Positions 46,471-57,958 of a stretch of DNA of 64,000 nucleotides are shown piece after piece. A program made the translations under genes and the position numbers. The DNA lies in contig JBLDXI010000042.1 in assembly GCA_047495785.1 (NCBI GenBank), forward strand, positions 1,054,001-1,118,000. Reading direction: 5' to 3'. The notes below the pieces were generated by a model. The model was not told the DNA's origin and did no database searches. It was given only the letters and a program-made list of their open reading frames with translations. Numbering within the stretch: position 1 is the first letter of the stretch; every line of letters begins with the position of its first letter. The DNA is from Lepidodermella squamata. Its lineage: Eukaryota; Gastrotricha.

Positions 46471-47318
46471 AGTGATATATATGAACAAATGACTGCTTTC
46501 AAGGGATAAGTGGGACTTGGCGAAGTTTTGTATTTTGTGAGTTTTGAATGCCAATTTCAATGGCAAAGAACCAGAAGTCGCACGATATCAAAACAGGCAG
46601 ATAGTCATCTGGATTGCTGAGAAAAAAACAAGCTTCGAAGTATAAGGAGGAGAATTTGCTTAGATAATTTCAACAGAATTTCGGCATTTTTATGAAAGCT
46701 CCTCTGTCTCTGCTTCAACCGTAATTGATAAGTCGTTTGGGCCATACTTTGAGGTTTCCCGACTTTTAAGGAGGATAGGATTATCCCAGAGGTCAAAAAT
46801 CTGATGATTTTCAATCCTCAGCAAAAACACTGAGTCTTGGAATTAAACAATCTTCCCTCTTCAAGTCAGCATACATTTTTAGATTTGTTGGATAAAATTC
46901 GCTCTAAATTCGCAAAACCCCATTGTTCAATTGTTAGCGGTCAAATAATAAAGGGGAATCGTAGAAGGGAGTGCTCCAAACTCATTAAATTAATATAAAT
47001 TGTGAACGGAAAGGCTAACAACACATCACCAATGTTTTATCGAAAATCGGCCCATATACGGATCTTGAGTCATTTTTACAGCTGATTAAACATCGTATTT
47101 CGTGTAAAAGCAAACATAGTTGAGATTGCCAAAGCATGACTTGCTTTACTCCTTATATTTTCTGGTAAATTTGAGGGAAGATGGATCTTAAGTTGTTTAC
47201 TTAATGTTTTGCCAGTTTTCAAATTATATTCATCTAAATATGAATAAAGCAAATATGCATTTATACAGCTACTAGTAGAATTCTACAAACATATATCCCA
47301 AGTTGGTCTCTCTTTGGA
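46471..47318 (+). promoter_or_regulatory. Spacer and LGIC-5 upstream region
   Basis: No gene is seen. From 47059 the sequence GGATCTTGAGTCATTTTTAC, then AGCTGATTAAACATCGTATT, matches the LGIC-1 upstream region. That identifies the promoter-proximal unit duplicated between LGIC-1 and LGIC-5. Confidence 0.45.
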
Positions 47319-48616
47319 ATGAAATACTTGTCTTGGATTGTCCTTCTAAGCTTTTTAACTTATTCGGCCGCTGAGTCCATCGATGATCAACTTCCATTAT
47401 TCAAACCAGATGCTGGGGAGTTGAAGGACCTTCTTATTACGCGCTGCGGCCTCGATTCCCGCATTCGGCCTGTCGCAAATTTCGAAGAGACTGTATTCAT
47501 AAATGTGACGCTTGTGCCTTATTACTTCCGAGGAATCAACGAGGACGAGCAATAGTAAGATGACAATTGGTTTGATGTTTGAAATTCTAAATTTTCCAAC
47601 TTCATTTCAGTTATTCGTTCTACGGCGAGCTGTCACTTCGATGGAATCATCCATGCGCGTCATGGCAACACATTTCAAATTATTCTCACATTGATAATGT
47701 TGATTTCAAAGGTTCGGAAACTTGGACACCAATCTTTTCCCATACAAATGCCTTCGAAAACTCGGTGGTGGAGAGGTTTGAATTCTTATTAAATTTTTCT
47801 GGTTTTAAGAGTCTATCCTTTCTCCTTAGCTTGAGCAAAAGTGCCACAGTGGTTTACTATCTTGATGGTCGGGTTACTATGTACTTACAATCAACTTTCA
47901 AATCCACCTGTAATTTGAAGTAAGTTATAGAAATCTTGTGAAATTCGATATTATTTGAGAATTTTCGCAGTTTCCTGAAGTTTCCCTTCGACGAACAGAC
48001 ATGTTTCTTGACAATCGATTCATTCTACAGCACACGGCTTACAACATTCCTCCTGCATAACGACGGTATCGAAATAACGAACGTCGCCGATTTCATAGGC
48101 CCAAGCGAAATGTGGCATTTAAAATCCTACAACGCTGGATACGACACGGACGGCGTGAATGATGAGTTGTCTTATTCAGTGCTACGATTTACCTTCGACT
48201 TCGAACGCCGTTACGGTTTTCATTTGTTGACTATTTTGTTCCCGAATATCTGCCTGCAACTGGTTCTAATCGCAGCTGGTTTCATGCCGCCTGAACACCC
48301 GGATCGGGCTAACTTTTGCATAACTGTCGTGCTGGCCTATGCAGTCTCGCAATCAAGCGTCAGTGAATCGATACCGAATTCCGCGGAAATTCCGTATATA
48401 CTACTGTTTCTGGCTGGCCAAATGGCGATTGCTGTCCTTTCGGCTATCTATTGCCTTATTGCCAGCGATTTGGCTGGGAGGAAGCGGTTTCGTCATACCC
48501 TTGGTGGATATTACAATTCAACCGTCATTCGCCTGATCGATGCAATTGTTTTCGGGTTTATTCTAATTACCACGGTTTTTATTGATGTCGCTGTTTTAAT
48601 TTTAATGAACCAGTAA
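47319..48616 (+). CDS. LGIC-5: orphan Cys-loop ligand-gated channel
   Basis: Exons 47319-47554, 47611-47775, 47830-47919 and 47971-48616 give 378 residues. The exon 1/2 junction codon is TA|T (Tyr) where other copies have TC|N (Ser), so unspliced RNA meets an immediate TAG while spliced RNA reads through. The Cys loop ends FPFDEQTC. TM3 has AVLSAIYCLI (Ser for Cys). M2 is NFCITVVLAYAVSQSSVSES with 9' Leu and 20' Glu. The loop DLAGRKRFRHTLGGYYNS is less basic than in its neighbours. It groups with LGIC-1 by promoter and sequence (SSVSESIPNS in both). Confidence 0.82.
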
Positions 48617-49102
48617 TAAAAATATTTTTTAATGCTTCGCTTTCAATTTGCTTTGTCTTTTCGAGGGCAATTTCGGCAGAAAATATCGCCACTCCCTTTG
48701 TCACGCTTGATTACTAGGAGGATCCTCGAACTGGGGGTATTTTCGGGCCCAAATTTTACGACCAATGTGGTGGTCTTTTTGTTGTTTTCCACCTTGGCGT
48801 GGGGTACGATGTCCCTCATTCCCCCCAGTACTTCGCGCCCTGCGTGCCGTAATGTTGCCGATTCTCCACCTCATGAGCTGCTAACCTATCAATTTTCGAA
48901 TGATTCAGGTTCAGGATTTATTTTCATTCGCTTTTTTTACAAATCATTTTCATTCAATATTTTTTTACAAATCAGGTCGTTATTTTTTTGAACCGGTAAA
49001 TACTATTCGATGTTATCGCGTGCCTTCGATTCATATTTTTTTCACGGCTTTTTCACAAATTCTCATCTTCATTCATCATTTTTTAACCGTTTGAATTTTT
49101 AG
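48617..49102. other. Intergenic, no supported gene
   Basis: Contains the LGIC-5 AATAAA (about 48616) and a T-rich stretch before LamG-4. A 119-codon open frame here has no domain and is not called. Confidence 0.4.
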
Positions 49103-52100
49103 ATGAGTTTTTTAAAAACCTGCTTGCTGTTAACAGTTGCTCTAAGCAGCGCAGAGTGCTATTGGCGATGTATCTCGCGATGGAACGACGACTTTATGGG
49201 TTGCAAGTCCAACTGCTCAGTATTTGAAGAAGTCCAGGTAATCACTTGAATTATAATTACCCAGGCGAAGGCTTGACATAATTTTCTGGTAATTTTTAAT
49301 TATTTTTTCAATTTTTAAATTTTAATGAAAATTTCTCTAAATTATTTTGTCAAAAAATAACTGATTTTTCTCATTTTATTTATCGCAGTTGGGCAGAAGA
49401 CGCAACGATTACGACATGTGTATGCGTGGGGTGAGCTTTGACAATTTTTTAAATTTTTATTTCGCGCTAAATTGAATTCTTTAATAACAGGGCGCCCACA
49501 GCTGTTTCAACACAAAGTTGTTCACTCTGCGATGTATATCTCGATGGCGTCGGTGTTCCAATGACGAAATTCCGGTTTGTTGAAATGATTTCTGATAAGG
49601 AATAAGATCAATGTCTATTTCTGCCCAAACAGCACGTCAAATTTACTGCGGAAATGTTCAAATCGAACTATGACGCTTGTCTCCAGACAATTCGGCCCTT
49701 TATGGTTCGCCTTGGCTTTTGCAAATTTTATCTGAGCTATAGTTTTGAATTTCAGGACAACCCAGCGAGGAAATGCGGTAACGGTCGAGATTTGACTTGC
49801 GTCCCGATTGATAGCAACTGTCCTAGCAACTGGGTGAGAATTTATGAATTCCGTTAATTTTGGCTTGACTTTTCAACTTGGGGAAAAGTTTTATTAAAAT
49901 CATTTTTATTTTTTTTTCAGTTCGAACTGACTACGATTATCAGCTTCAAAGAATGTCTCTTGGATATCAAAGGTAGGAAACTGAAAATTTGACTTATATC
50001 TCAGCTTATAAGAAATGCAATTTTTCCAGCTGAAAGAAGCTCAGATTATTCTCCCCACGTTCGGTGCTTTTCGCATACGGATCGCTCATTCGCCGGATGC
50101 TTACCTGCTGTTCCAGGCTGTAACAGGGCTACTACGTGTCAGGTTTGGCATTGTGTGAATTTCATTTCAACGTTATTTTTTCATTCAATATTTGCAGACT
50201 TTCAGTGGCGGTGCGTACATCGACAAAAACCATTGCTCTGCTGGGGTATGGCTATGGCTTTTTTACCTGTTCATGCTCACAAAATAATTTCCGATTCGCA
50301 GCCCGCTGCCCTTTGTCGATCAGGATCGCACGTAGTTTGCCGCGGAATTTGCCGATCGTCCATGACCTTGGTAAGATTCTACAATCTGATGCTTCTTGGC
50401 TCATTTTGAAGTTTCAGGTGGCTACATTCAACGATGCGAGCGATTTTGCTACCAACTACGCCCAATGCCTCAGTTTCGTCCGAATTAACGTAAATTTCTC
50501 GATGTTTTATTCGATTCAAGTTTAATTTTATATTTTTTTTACTTAGAAACCTCATCAGCTTTGCCTCAACTCGCAAAATTATTCGTTTGTGAAATGCGTC
50601 CTAGCTGATAACAGTGAAAGCTGCCCTGAGGGTAGTACTAACCGATTTTCGACTGGAGTGACGTTTCCCAACCTCGGTGAATGTGAATCTGGTTTGTTCA
50701 TTGACAGAAAATCTGGAGCTCTCGGCATTTTTTATAATTCCACAGCACCGCAATCATCGTTCCCTCATGTTAGGTGCTTCGACGAGGCGAAACCTGCTTT
50801 CTCAGGGTGCAAACCAGCCCAACTGCCATGCGATGGGACAAACGTAAGAATTAATTCAATAATGTATATACAACATTTGGATGATTCGATTTTTAGACCC
50901 CTGGAGCGATATTGCCGACGAAATCATCTTGCGAGACAGGGGTAGGTCGGGATGAGTCTTAAATGAAATTTTGACGCGTTATTTCGCTTCATTTCAGAGC
51001 GTTTACCAGTGTCGAATGAATGGGAAGCCGAAAAATTGCCAAGAATCGACAGTGTGCCCGTTGGGATCCTCTTCGGTGAGAATTTCAATTGTTTCCGAAC
51101 TTTGCCTCATTGTTTCCATAATATAGACCGGTGTTTATTCGAGCGGTGATTTCGGGGCTAACTTTGCAGCCTGTGAAGCGGCTCTTCAGGTTAACATCTC
51201 ATGTCAGAGAATCTGCTTTCCAGTAATTGATGAATTCTTTTCCAGGCGAAGCTTTGCACAAATGAACTGATCATGGCCGCCCAATGTGTCTCCATCGCAA
51301 AGGACTGCCCGGCAAACTGGGTAAATCTATGGCTTTAACATGAATCAAACGTCAATGAACACGCACTTTCTATCCATCTAGATCAATCGGCCGAACTCGA
51401 CGTTTAGTTCATTCGATGTTTGCGAGGCTCGTGAGTTCACGCCTTCACATTTTAATTTTATTTTAATTTTATATAACTTGATTTCACTATAGAAACCGTG
51501 TATGGGCTGCCGCTGGAAATGGCGTACCTTCCGCTTACACAGGACCACGGCGCCAGTGATATTAGCGGCAACTCTTACGATGGAACAATCAACTCAGCTA
51601 CGGTCAACTATGACGTTGGACCCTTCGATTACCCAACATCAGCACTCGCAGCAAGCTCTATCCAAGTGAAATTGGAGAGCAGCGACCTGGATTTCGGCGA
51701 ATCCTCATTCACAATTTCCCTTTTCGCCGGATTCGCCTCATACTCTTCGTTTGACAATATTCCGATTCTCGAGTTCGCCAGTGATTCGACGGCGTTTTTC
51801 CGTGTTTTCTACAACCCAAGTTACAACTTGATGTTCATTTACACGGGTAAGTCATAACGTTCATTCTTTCTCATTCGTTTAATGCCCTTTTCTATTCAGA
51901 TTCTGCGAATTATGTTGTCCTAGCTTGCGTTACGCCGATAACCTCTCCCGCGTGGATGTTCCTCGCCGTATCCTACAACAGCGAATCTGGCCAATTGCTT
52001 GCAGTATGCGATAGGCTATCGACCACTTACTCGAAATCGCCAATCGCCGCCTCGAAACTACGCCTTGGCTACAGCATTACAACCGCAACAACCTTCGATG

Positions 52101-52909
52101 GCCGAATGTCTTGCTTATCGATCTTCAAACACGCCCTGACAGCCCAGCAGTTGTGGTTGGTCCAAAAGAAGTGTCTCCAGATTCACGCTGGGAAAACGTG
52201 GTCGCCGGACTCTTTGAGTACCCTCCTACCATCGCATATCGCGAATTGGCCGCTTGTCTCAGATTTCAAGGACCTGGTCGCTCCGGAGGCTGATGCTGTG
52301 AACGCTGGGACACCCCTAGCGCCTACTGGTGGTCCATTCGGCCTGTCGAACACAGCTTTCTACTACAGCCCTTCAAGCGCTATCACTGTGGCTAACGATA
52401 AGGTCAAGTTGAACACGAGCAGCTTTACGATATCGTTTTTCGCTTCTGTTGTAACTCAAACCTCTCGAACAGCGATTGAATTCGCCCCGGATGGAACTAC
52501 GCCTGGGTTGCGTTTCTCCTTCGCCACGAACAAAGTAACTGTCAGAGATTACGGACTGGGGGATAGTGTTTACAATTGCCCAGCTCTGTACAAATGGCAC
52601 TACTTCGCGTGGTCCTTCGACCTTGGGGTGAAAAAAACTGCTACCTGTGACAGAACTAGCTCAAGTTATCCGGCAGAGTCCACGCTGCCGATTACGCAAA
52701 GCGGAGCCTTCAGCTTGGGAAGGTAAGTTAACGATTTCCATTAAATTATCGAATTTTGCGAAATTAATGTAAACAGCTCATGGGAAACGCCAATCACGCC
52801 GTTCCTGGGTGGTATCTCCTGCCTGAACATGTTCGACAAAGCTCTGAACGTCAACCAGCTGCGCATTGTTGAAGTGAACTGTGCACTTCTTTCGATCCAC
52901 ACGCTGTAA
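49103..52909 (+). CDS. LamG-4: secreted Cys-module protein with two LamG/concanavalin-like domains
   Basis: The clearest full-length member. The signal peptide MSFLKTCLLLTVALSSAEC leads CISRWNDDFMGC. About sixteen short, mostly phase-0 exons encode alternating cysteine modules: AHSCFNTKLFTLRC, GRDLTCVPIDSNCPSNW, SDYSPHVRCFSHTDRSFAGC, YIDKNHCSAG, CPEGSTNRFSTGVTFPNLGE and YQCRMNGKPKNCQES. The LamG part starts TVYGLPLEMAYLPLTQDHGA at about 51495 with DISGNSYDG. It continues from 51905 (FLAVSYNSESGQLLAVCDRL, GRMSCLSIFKHALTAQQLW) and ends in a last exon with TPFLGGISCLNMFDKALN, stop 52907-52909. Twin AATAAA signals sit near 53055. The half-module exons in equal phase suggest growth by exon duplication. 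Predicted extracellular binding protein; no catalytic residues seen. Confidence 0.8.
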
Positions 52910-53429
52910 CTGGAAGCATAAATTTGTTGTGATTCGAACACTTGCAAATGCCAGTGATAATGACTATTGCCTAAGTGAAATCTGCATAATGCAATGATTA
53001 TTAGTAAATTATTATTATAGGTGTGTTAGCAGTTGGAATGGCATTGAATTAGAATAAAGAATAAAACCTATTTAGCTTGCTTTTGCCTTATCGGATTGCC
53101 TACAGAGCTTTCAAACCCGATCGAAATTGCGGCGGAATGAAATACTGGTGACAAAAGCCCTAAAATGAGGATCCGACCCTAGGCTTAAAAAAGGAAAGAG
53201 CCATTATTATGGGCTATCCACCGATGTAAGATGTATATGAAAATCGGAGGCGTGAACACACACTCCCTCAACAATTATGCCCATACTGTATACGAGAAAC
53301 AGAAAAAAATCGCGAATGACAACTTAATAATATACGAAAATAAAGCAGCACGTTAACGCGCACACGAATAAGGTTTTTTCAAGCCTTTGCTGGCAGCTGT
53401 ATGTCAGCTTCACTTGTAAAACTTGAGAA
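52910..53429. other. Intergenic, no supported gene
   Basis: Holds the LamG-4 polyadenylation signals and the probable promoter of the serine protease. I see no other feature. Confidence 0.45.
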
Positions 53430-55393
53430 ATGCGCCACCTAACAGCTTTTATAATCGTCAACCTTGTGCTGGTTGGCGGAGAGGTCGATGTTCAAGATAT
53501 CACCGGATGCGGTATTGTGAACCCTACTGCTATGGCGAAATCGCGAGGGCCTGGCAGCCACCCAGCAGGACCGAACGACTACCCATGGCTGGTTTGTTCC
53601 ATTGTAAATACTGAAATAAATCAAAAATGAGTTTTTCAAGGTTTTTCTTGAAATCTACAACAGCCGCGAGGCGTCAGCCTCTTATTGCGGAGCTTCTCTC
53701 ATTTCGAAGCAATGGCTGATTACAGCTGCTCATTGCGTTTGGAATGCTGGAGAAACCCCGATATTGTAGGGCTTTGTTCTCCTCTGTTTATCGGTCCTAT
53801 TTCTGATCCGTGTTTTTCACAGGATTAAAGCCATGCTAGGTCGCCATAATATCAGTTTTCGTGCAGAGACGGCCTCTTACGAATCTCTCGTATCGCTACC
53901 TCCTTTAGTCCATCCGTTGTACAATGGGAGTCGGAATTTCTACGACTTTGATTTCGCACTTTTGCGACTGATGAGCCCTGTTCGTAGATTCACTCAAGAG
54001 ATCAACCCGATTTGCTTGCCGGACGCGGCTACCATGTGCCGAGCCTACTCTGTTACCGACAATTCGATCGACGGGTGTGATTCAGCGGTTGCTGTTGGCT
54101 GGGGTCATTTTGCCTACAGTATGTTTTTTTCTGACTGATGAAGGATTCCAAGGCCTCCCAAACAGGAAAATTATAATCATAGCGCTGCTGCATAAACTAA
54201 TACTATTCTGTCATATTTCAGCTAGACTGTCTGAGATCCCGAGGAAGCTGGACCTCCAGTTTCGATCGTACGCAAACTGCTCGCTGGAATATTCCCGCGG
54301 CCGCTCTCGTCCGGTCACCATCACCGACTCGAAGATGTGCTTTGCCGCCGATGACAGCGACGTTTGCTTCGGGGATTCTGGGGGCCCTCTCATGTGTTTG
54401 AAATCGAGACGGATTTACTTGCTCGGCATTATTTCGAACGGCGATGAGTCATGCAACGGATACACTCCAGGGATCTACAGCAGAGTCTGCAAGGTTCTCG
54501 ATTGGATCTCGGACAACACTGACATTCGCAGCCAGACAGGTACTCCCGAGCAGTCTTGTCCTGTGCCTAACGTATCGGCAGGATTTGTAACCCGTGTGGA
54601 CCCAGAAACTGCGCAAGATACCGGCGAAGTTTTGATGCCTGGAACTGCAGTGGAAAGAGGAGCGGCTGTTAGCGTGAAATGTAACCCTGGTTATACCTAT
54701 TCATCCCCTGTCTGGATTGCTTCGTGTTTTCCTCCATTTCAACCGCTACCGGTGTTCAACGGAAGATGTATCCCGCTAAGTAAGTAAAGTAATTTTCAAC
54801 TGGAAGAAGAATCTGAAAACGATGAAAACATAAACTCTACTACAGCTGTTTTCAGCAGTATAAATCTCGTGCCAGTATTCTTAACTAAGTTATTTCATAC
54901 GTAAGATCAAGACTGCGGCCCTGTCCCTGAAGTGAGAAATGGATATTGGACTAGCTCCAACACATCAAGTTCTTACTTGTTCCCGATAACATTGGTCTGC
55001 AATCCGGGCTTCAAAATTGTTGGACAGGGAACAAGTCAATGCCAAGCAAACGGCAACTGGTCTGCGGCTGGTAGCTGTGAAGAATTAGGTGACAAAATTT
55101 CTCAGTCAATCTCTATTTTTCTAAAAAAGACCATTCTATCAAGAGTGTGGACCGCCACCTACGATAAAAAACGGATACGTATCGAGCTTCGGAGCCAACC
55201 GAAGCATAGCATGCATCCTGAATTTCGAGATTCGAGGAAATGCATTTATATTGTGCCTCCCGAACTTAACCTGGTCCCCGCCTGGTTCTTGCGTCTCAAC
55301 TCAGCAGCGAAGACCTGTAAGTTTTCTAGGAAATGCTACCAACCGCGGGTTAATTCCACACAGATTACAGCTCAAAAAGTGATATTAGAATAA
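53430..55393 (+). CDS. Secreted trypsin-like serine protease with three C-terminal CCP (sushi) modules
   Basis: Seven exons join in phase: 53430-53591, 53641-53765, 53823-54118, 54222-54779, 54906-55088, 55144-55316, 55364-55393 (508 residues). After a signal peptide comes an S1 protease domain with the triad His (LITAAHC), Asp (DFDFALLRL) and Ser (FGDSGGPL). The residue equivalent to 189 is Asp (DVCFGDSGG), predicting cleavage after Arg/Lys. The usual activation site (R-IVGG) is replaced by CGIVNPTAMAKSRGPG, so activation may differ. Three CCP modules follow (CPVPNVSAGFV, CGPVPEVRNGYW, CGPPPTIKNGYV), each with the Cys and C-terminal Trp or substitute. The stop overlaps an AATAAA. The protease-CCP layout recalls complement and coagulation-type enzymes. 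Likely in extracellular proteolysis or defence. Confidence 0.85.
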
Positions 55394-55893
55394 ATACAAG
55401 ATGATACTGGCTGGGATAAGGAAAATCAACAAAAGGGGCCCCCCCCCTTCGGTCTTTGACTGAGTTCGCCTTGCCGAGCGATTGTTTCTACTTGTTTTCG
55501 AGGACCCAGCCGAAGAAACCAAAGGGTCCCCCATGTGGTTTCAGCCTTTCTCCTGTTGGGGTTTCGGTGTAATTCGCACCCTTCGCACCTGTGCTTCGCT
55601 CTCATTTTGTTTCCTGACCCACCTGAGCTGGGGAAGGACGTTGCCGCCCGATCCTAAAGCTTTTGCATTTGTTCCAGTGAGGTTTTTCAGGCCAAGTACC
55701 AATCTCTAATTCACCCTAAATCCACCTAAAATTTGGTCTTCATAATGAATAATGATGGTTAGTCGAGAACTTGCGATCTTAAATTTTATGTCTAAGCAGC
55801 CTGTTCCCGCTCTTACTTCCTTATTGTTTGATCTCTTTGCGCTTAGTTTGATGCGAAATCTCAATTTCTTCTTACAAGTACCAGGTCAGTAAA
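55394..55893. other. Spacer with dispersed repeat
   Basis: Apart from the repeat at 55486-55560 (shared with the LamG-2 intron, separate entry) it shows no gene. Confidence 0.4.
55486..55560. repeat. Dispersed repeat, copy 2
   Basis: CTACTTGTTTTC, GGACCCAG, AAGAAACCAAAG, CCCCC, TGTGGTTT and CAGCCTTTCTC occur in the same order and spacing as at 31556-31630, with several substitutions. The ends are not clear, so the element class is unknown. Confidence 0.55.
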
Positions 55894-56613
55894 ATGTACG
55901 AGCAGTTGTTAAATGTGACAGCGATTGCAGACGATGTTGCGCTGGTACGGCAACTCGTTGCAGAGATAGACGAATCCACTGGCGGCATGTTCGACCCGAA
56001 CTGGCGCGATCTCAATGCGCTAAACTGTAGCGAATGCTCTATGAATGACACACGGCTACAACAAGTTATATTAAGGACGTTGTTGATGAATGCGGCTTGG
56101 AATGGGCAAGTCGAAATAGTTCGACTGTTGCTGGATCGCAACGCTGATACCGACGCGGCGAATTTATGTGGCAGAACGGCGTTGATTTATGCTGCTGCGA
56201 TAGGTTATTCCGATGTGGTTGAACTGTTGTTAGATCGCAAAGCCGATATCGATGCCACGGATGGCTATGGCATGTCGGCATTGTCGCATGCGGCGGCATT
56301 TGGGCAACCTGAGGTACATCGGCTGCTGCTGGATAGAGGCGCGAATAGGAATTTATCATGCATTGAAGCGTCCAATTTAGGTATGTGTTTAAACAAAACC
56401 GTTCGTGCCGATGGTAGTCGCCCGTTCCAGCTCTGTCCAAATGGCAATACTTCAAGTTGCCGGGAAAAAGTCCTGATTTGTACGCTAGACTTAGTTCTAC
56501 TATCTAGTATAGTTCAGCAGCGTCAACATCGCCGATTACGCGAAGCGGAGCCTTCAGCTTGGGAAGGTGAGTTACGTCTATTTCCTTCTTTACTTGTGAA
56601 TTTCGCGAAATGA
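55894..56613 (+). CDS. Intronless ankyrin-repeat ORF joined to a LamG 3' remnant
   Basis: A single 239-codon frame without introns. Residues about 60-160 hold three ankyrin repeats (TLLMNAAWNGQVEIVRLLLD, TALIYAAAIGYSDVVELLLD, SALSHAAAFGQPEVHRLLLD) with tightly conserved consensus. There is no signal peptide. The style and the lack of introns resemble ankyrin proteins of intracellular bacteria, unlike the intron-split genes around it. That origin is inference. The last about 35 residues (QQRQHRRLREAEPS onward) are out-of-frame read-through of a decayed LamG 3' end (56530-56750), so the ORF end is chimeric and its expression is doubtful. Confidence 0.55.
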   Translation: MYEQLLNVTAIADDVALVRQLVAEIDESTGGMFDPNWRDLNALNCSECSMNDTRLQQVILRTLLMNAAWNGQVEIVRLLLDRNADTDAANLCGRTALIYAAAIGYSDVVELLLDRKADIDATDGYGMSALSHAAAFGQPEVHRLLLDRGANRNLSCIEASNLGMCLNKTVRADGSRPFQLCPNGNTSSCREKVLICTLDLVLLSSIVQQRQHRRLREAEPSAWEGELRLFPSLLVNFAK

Positions 56614-56880
56614 ATGTGCATAGCTCATGGGAAACGCCTATCGCGCCGTTCCGCGGTGGCATCTCTTGCCTGAACACGTTCGATGAACTTCAATGAGCGC
56701 ATTTCCGAAGTGAACCGCGCAATTCTCTTCATCCACACTCTCTAATTGCAGCTTAAATTTGTTGTGATTCGAACATTTGCCTAATTGTAGACCACTTGAT
56801 GAAATGGTTATTAGTAACTTACAGGTGTATAAGCAGTTTCAGGGTTGTTTTCGCAATTCTTAATGTTTCCCTATTTTTTC
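56530..56880 (+). pseudogene. LamG 3'-end remnant (copy of LamG-4 last exons)
   Basis: Sequence matches 52680-53000: the exon end CCTTCAGCTTGGGAAG, the intron, the CTCATGGGAAACGCC acceptor exon, CATCTCTTGCCTGAACA, and 3' UTR text AATTTGTTGTGATTCGAACA. A small deletion (AACTTCAATGAGCG in place of the longer GCTCTGAACGTCAAC part) breaks the frame. Only the last one and a half exons and the 3' flank survive. Confidence 0.75.
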
Positions 56881-57958
56881 TCTCCTATGATGCCATGGCT
56901 TGGTAAAATGAATAAGTGAATGCCAGAGATGCGCGTTGCTGTGAGCTGGCTCTTACGGGTTTCGATTCCTATTTCAACCGATTAACGGCTAACGGCTGGA
57001 AATCGAGAAAACTCATCGTTAATTAAAAAACGGGGGGCGGCAAATTTCAAGCCAGCTGAGAGGCCGGAAATTTGCCAGGAGATGGATATAATACGACTTG
57101 TTTGCTTGCATCAAAGCATCAATTTTCACCCAGGCTGAAAATTCGATTTGATTCATAACATAATAAGGCCTTTGAGTTACGAATAAATGAACTCACGTAT
57201 AGAAAAAAATATGTTATTGCAAGGTTTTCGGGTCTCAAAATGAGTCTCTTGGGATAAGTATTCCATTCCAAGGGAACCGAGAAAAACCCTCAGGACTGGA
57301 AAAGGTGTCCCATCACGTGTCATCGAAAGATTCAGCCGAATTAGAATGAGAGGGTTTACATGAGCTCTAAGCTAGTTTCGCCTACCTCAAATCAACCTGG
57401 AGCAGCTCTGATTAAAAGGCGGAACAAGATGATAGTTTTTCGTGATTTTAGAATTTTTTAAATTGTTCAAAATGCCCTTCATTGAACTCGCAAATAAAAT
57501 GGAAAATCGACAAGAATGAAATGAAATTGAAACAATTTTCGATGAATCTAAACACGGCTGGGCGTGAGGTTCCATTGGAGCCCAAGTTTTGTTCCCTGTA
57601 ATAATCCCATTCCTCGCGAGACAATGCATCGAGCCTCAAACAGAAAAATCTCATCCAATCGATATTCCTAAGCTGTATTTGATGCAAAGAGTCTCGCGTG
57701 GATTTCATTTCAACGACTGAGTAAACATCGAATTCCGTTTTACCGAGCTGGCGAGCGAGACTGGCGCAGAGCAAATGTTTCAAAACCACTGCTTCATTAT
57801 ACCTGTTTTCGTACATGTGTTTTTTTCCAAGTCCGGAAATTTGACAGGAGATTGATGCAGGTTGTTTATTTACTCAACGCCTATCACTAGCTACGTATGA
57901 CATTCGCACGAGTAGAAGCAAATCGTCTGTAGATACTTCTAGAGCCGGACTCTTTTAC
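56881..57958 (+). promoter_or_regulatory. LGIC-6 upstream region, with an extra orphan promoter block
   Basis: Close to the gene (57716-57960) motifs CTGAGTAAACATCG, CCGGAAATTTGACAGGAGAT (57835) and GTTTATTTACTCAACG are laid out exactly as before LGIC-8. A second copy, CCGGAAATTTGCCAGGAGAT at 57065, lies about 900 bp from the gene with no receptor after it. A minus-strand open frame (57448-57816) overlaps this conserved upstream DNA and has no domain, so I do not call it. Confidence 0.5.

Noticed and set aside
57448-57816. 122-codon minus-strand frame before LGIC-6
   Set aside because: It overlaps conserved promoter DNA shared with LGIC-8, where the frame is not maintained, and has no recognisable domain.
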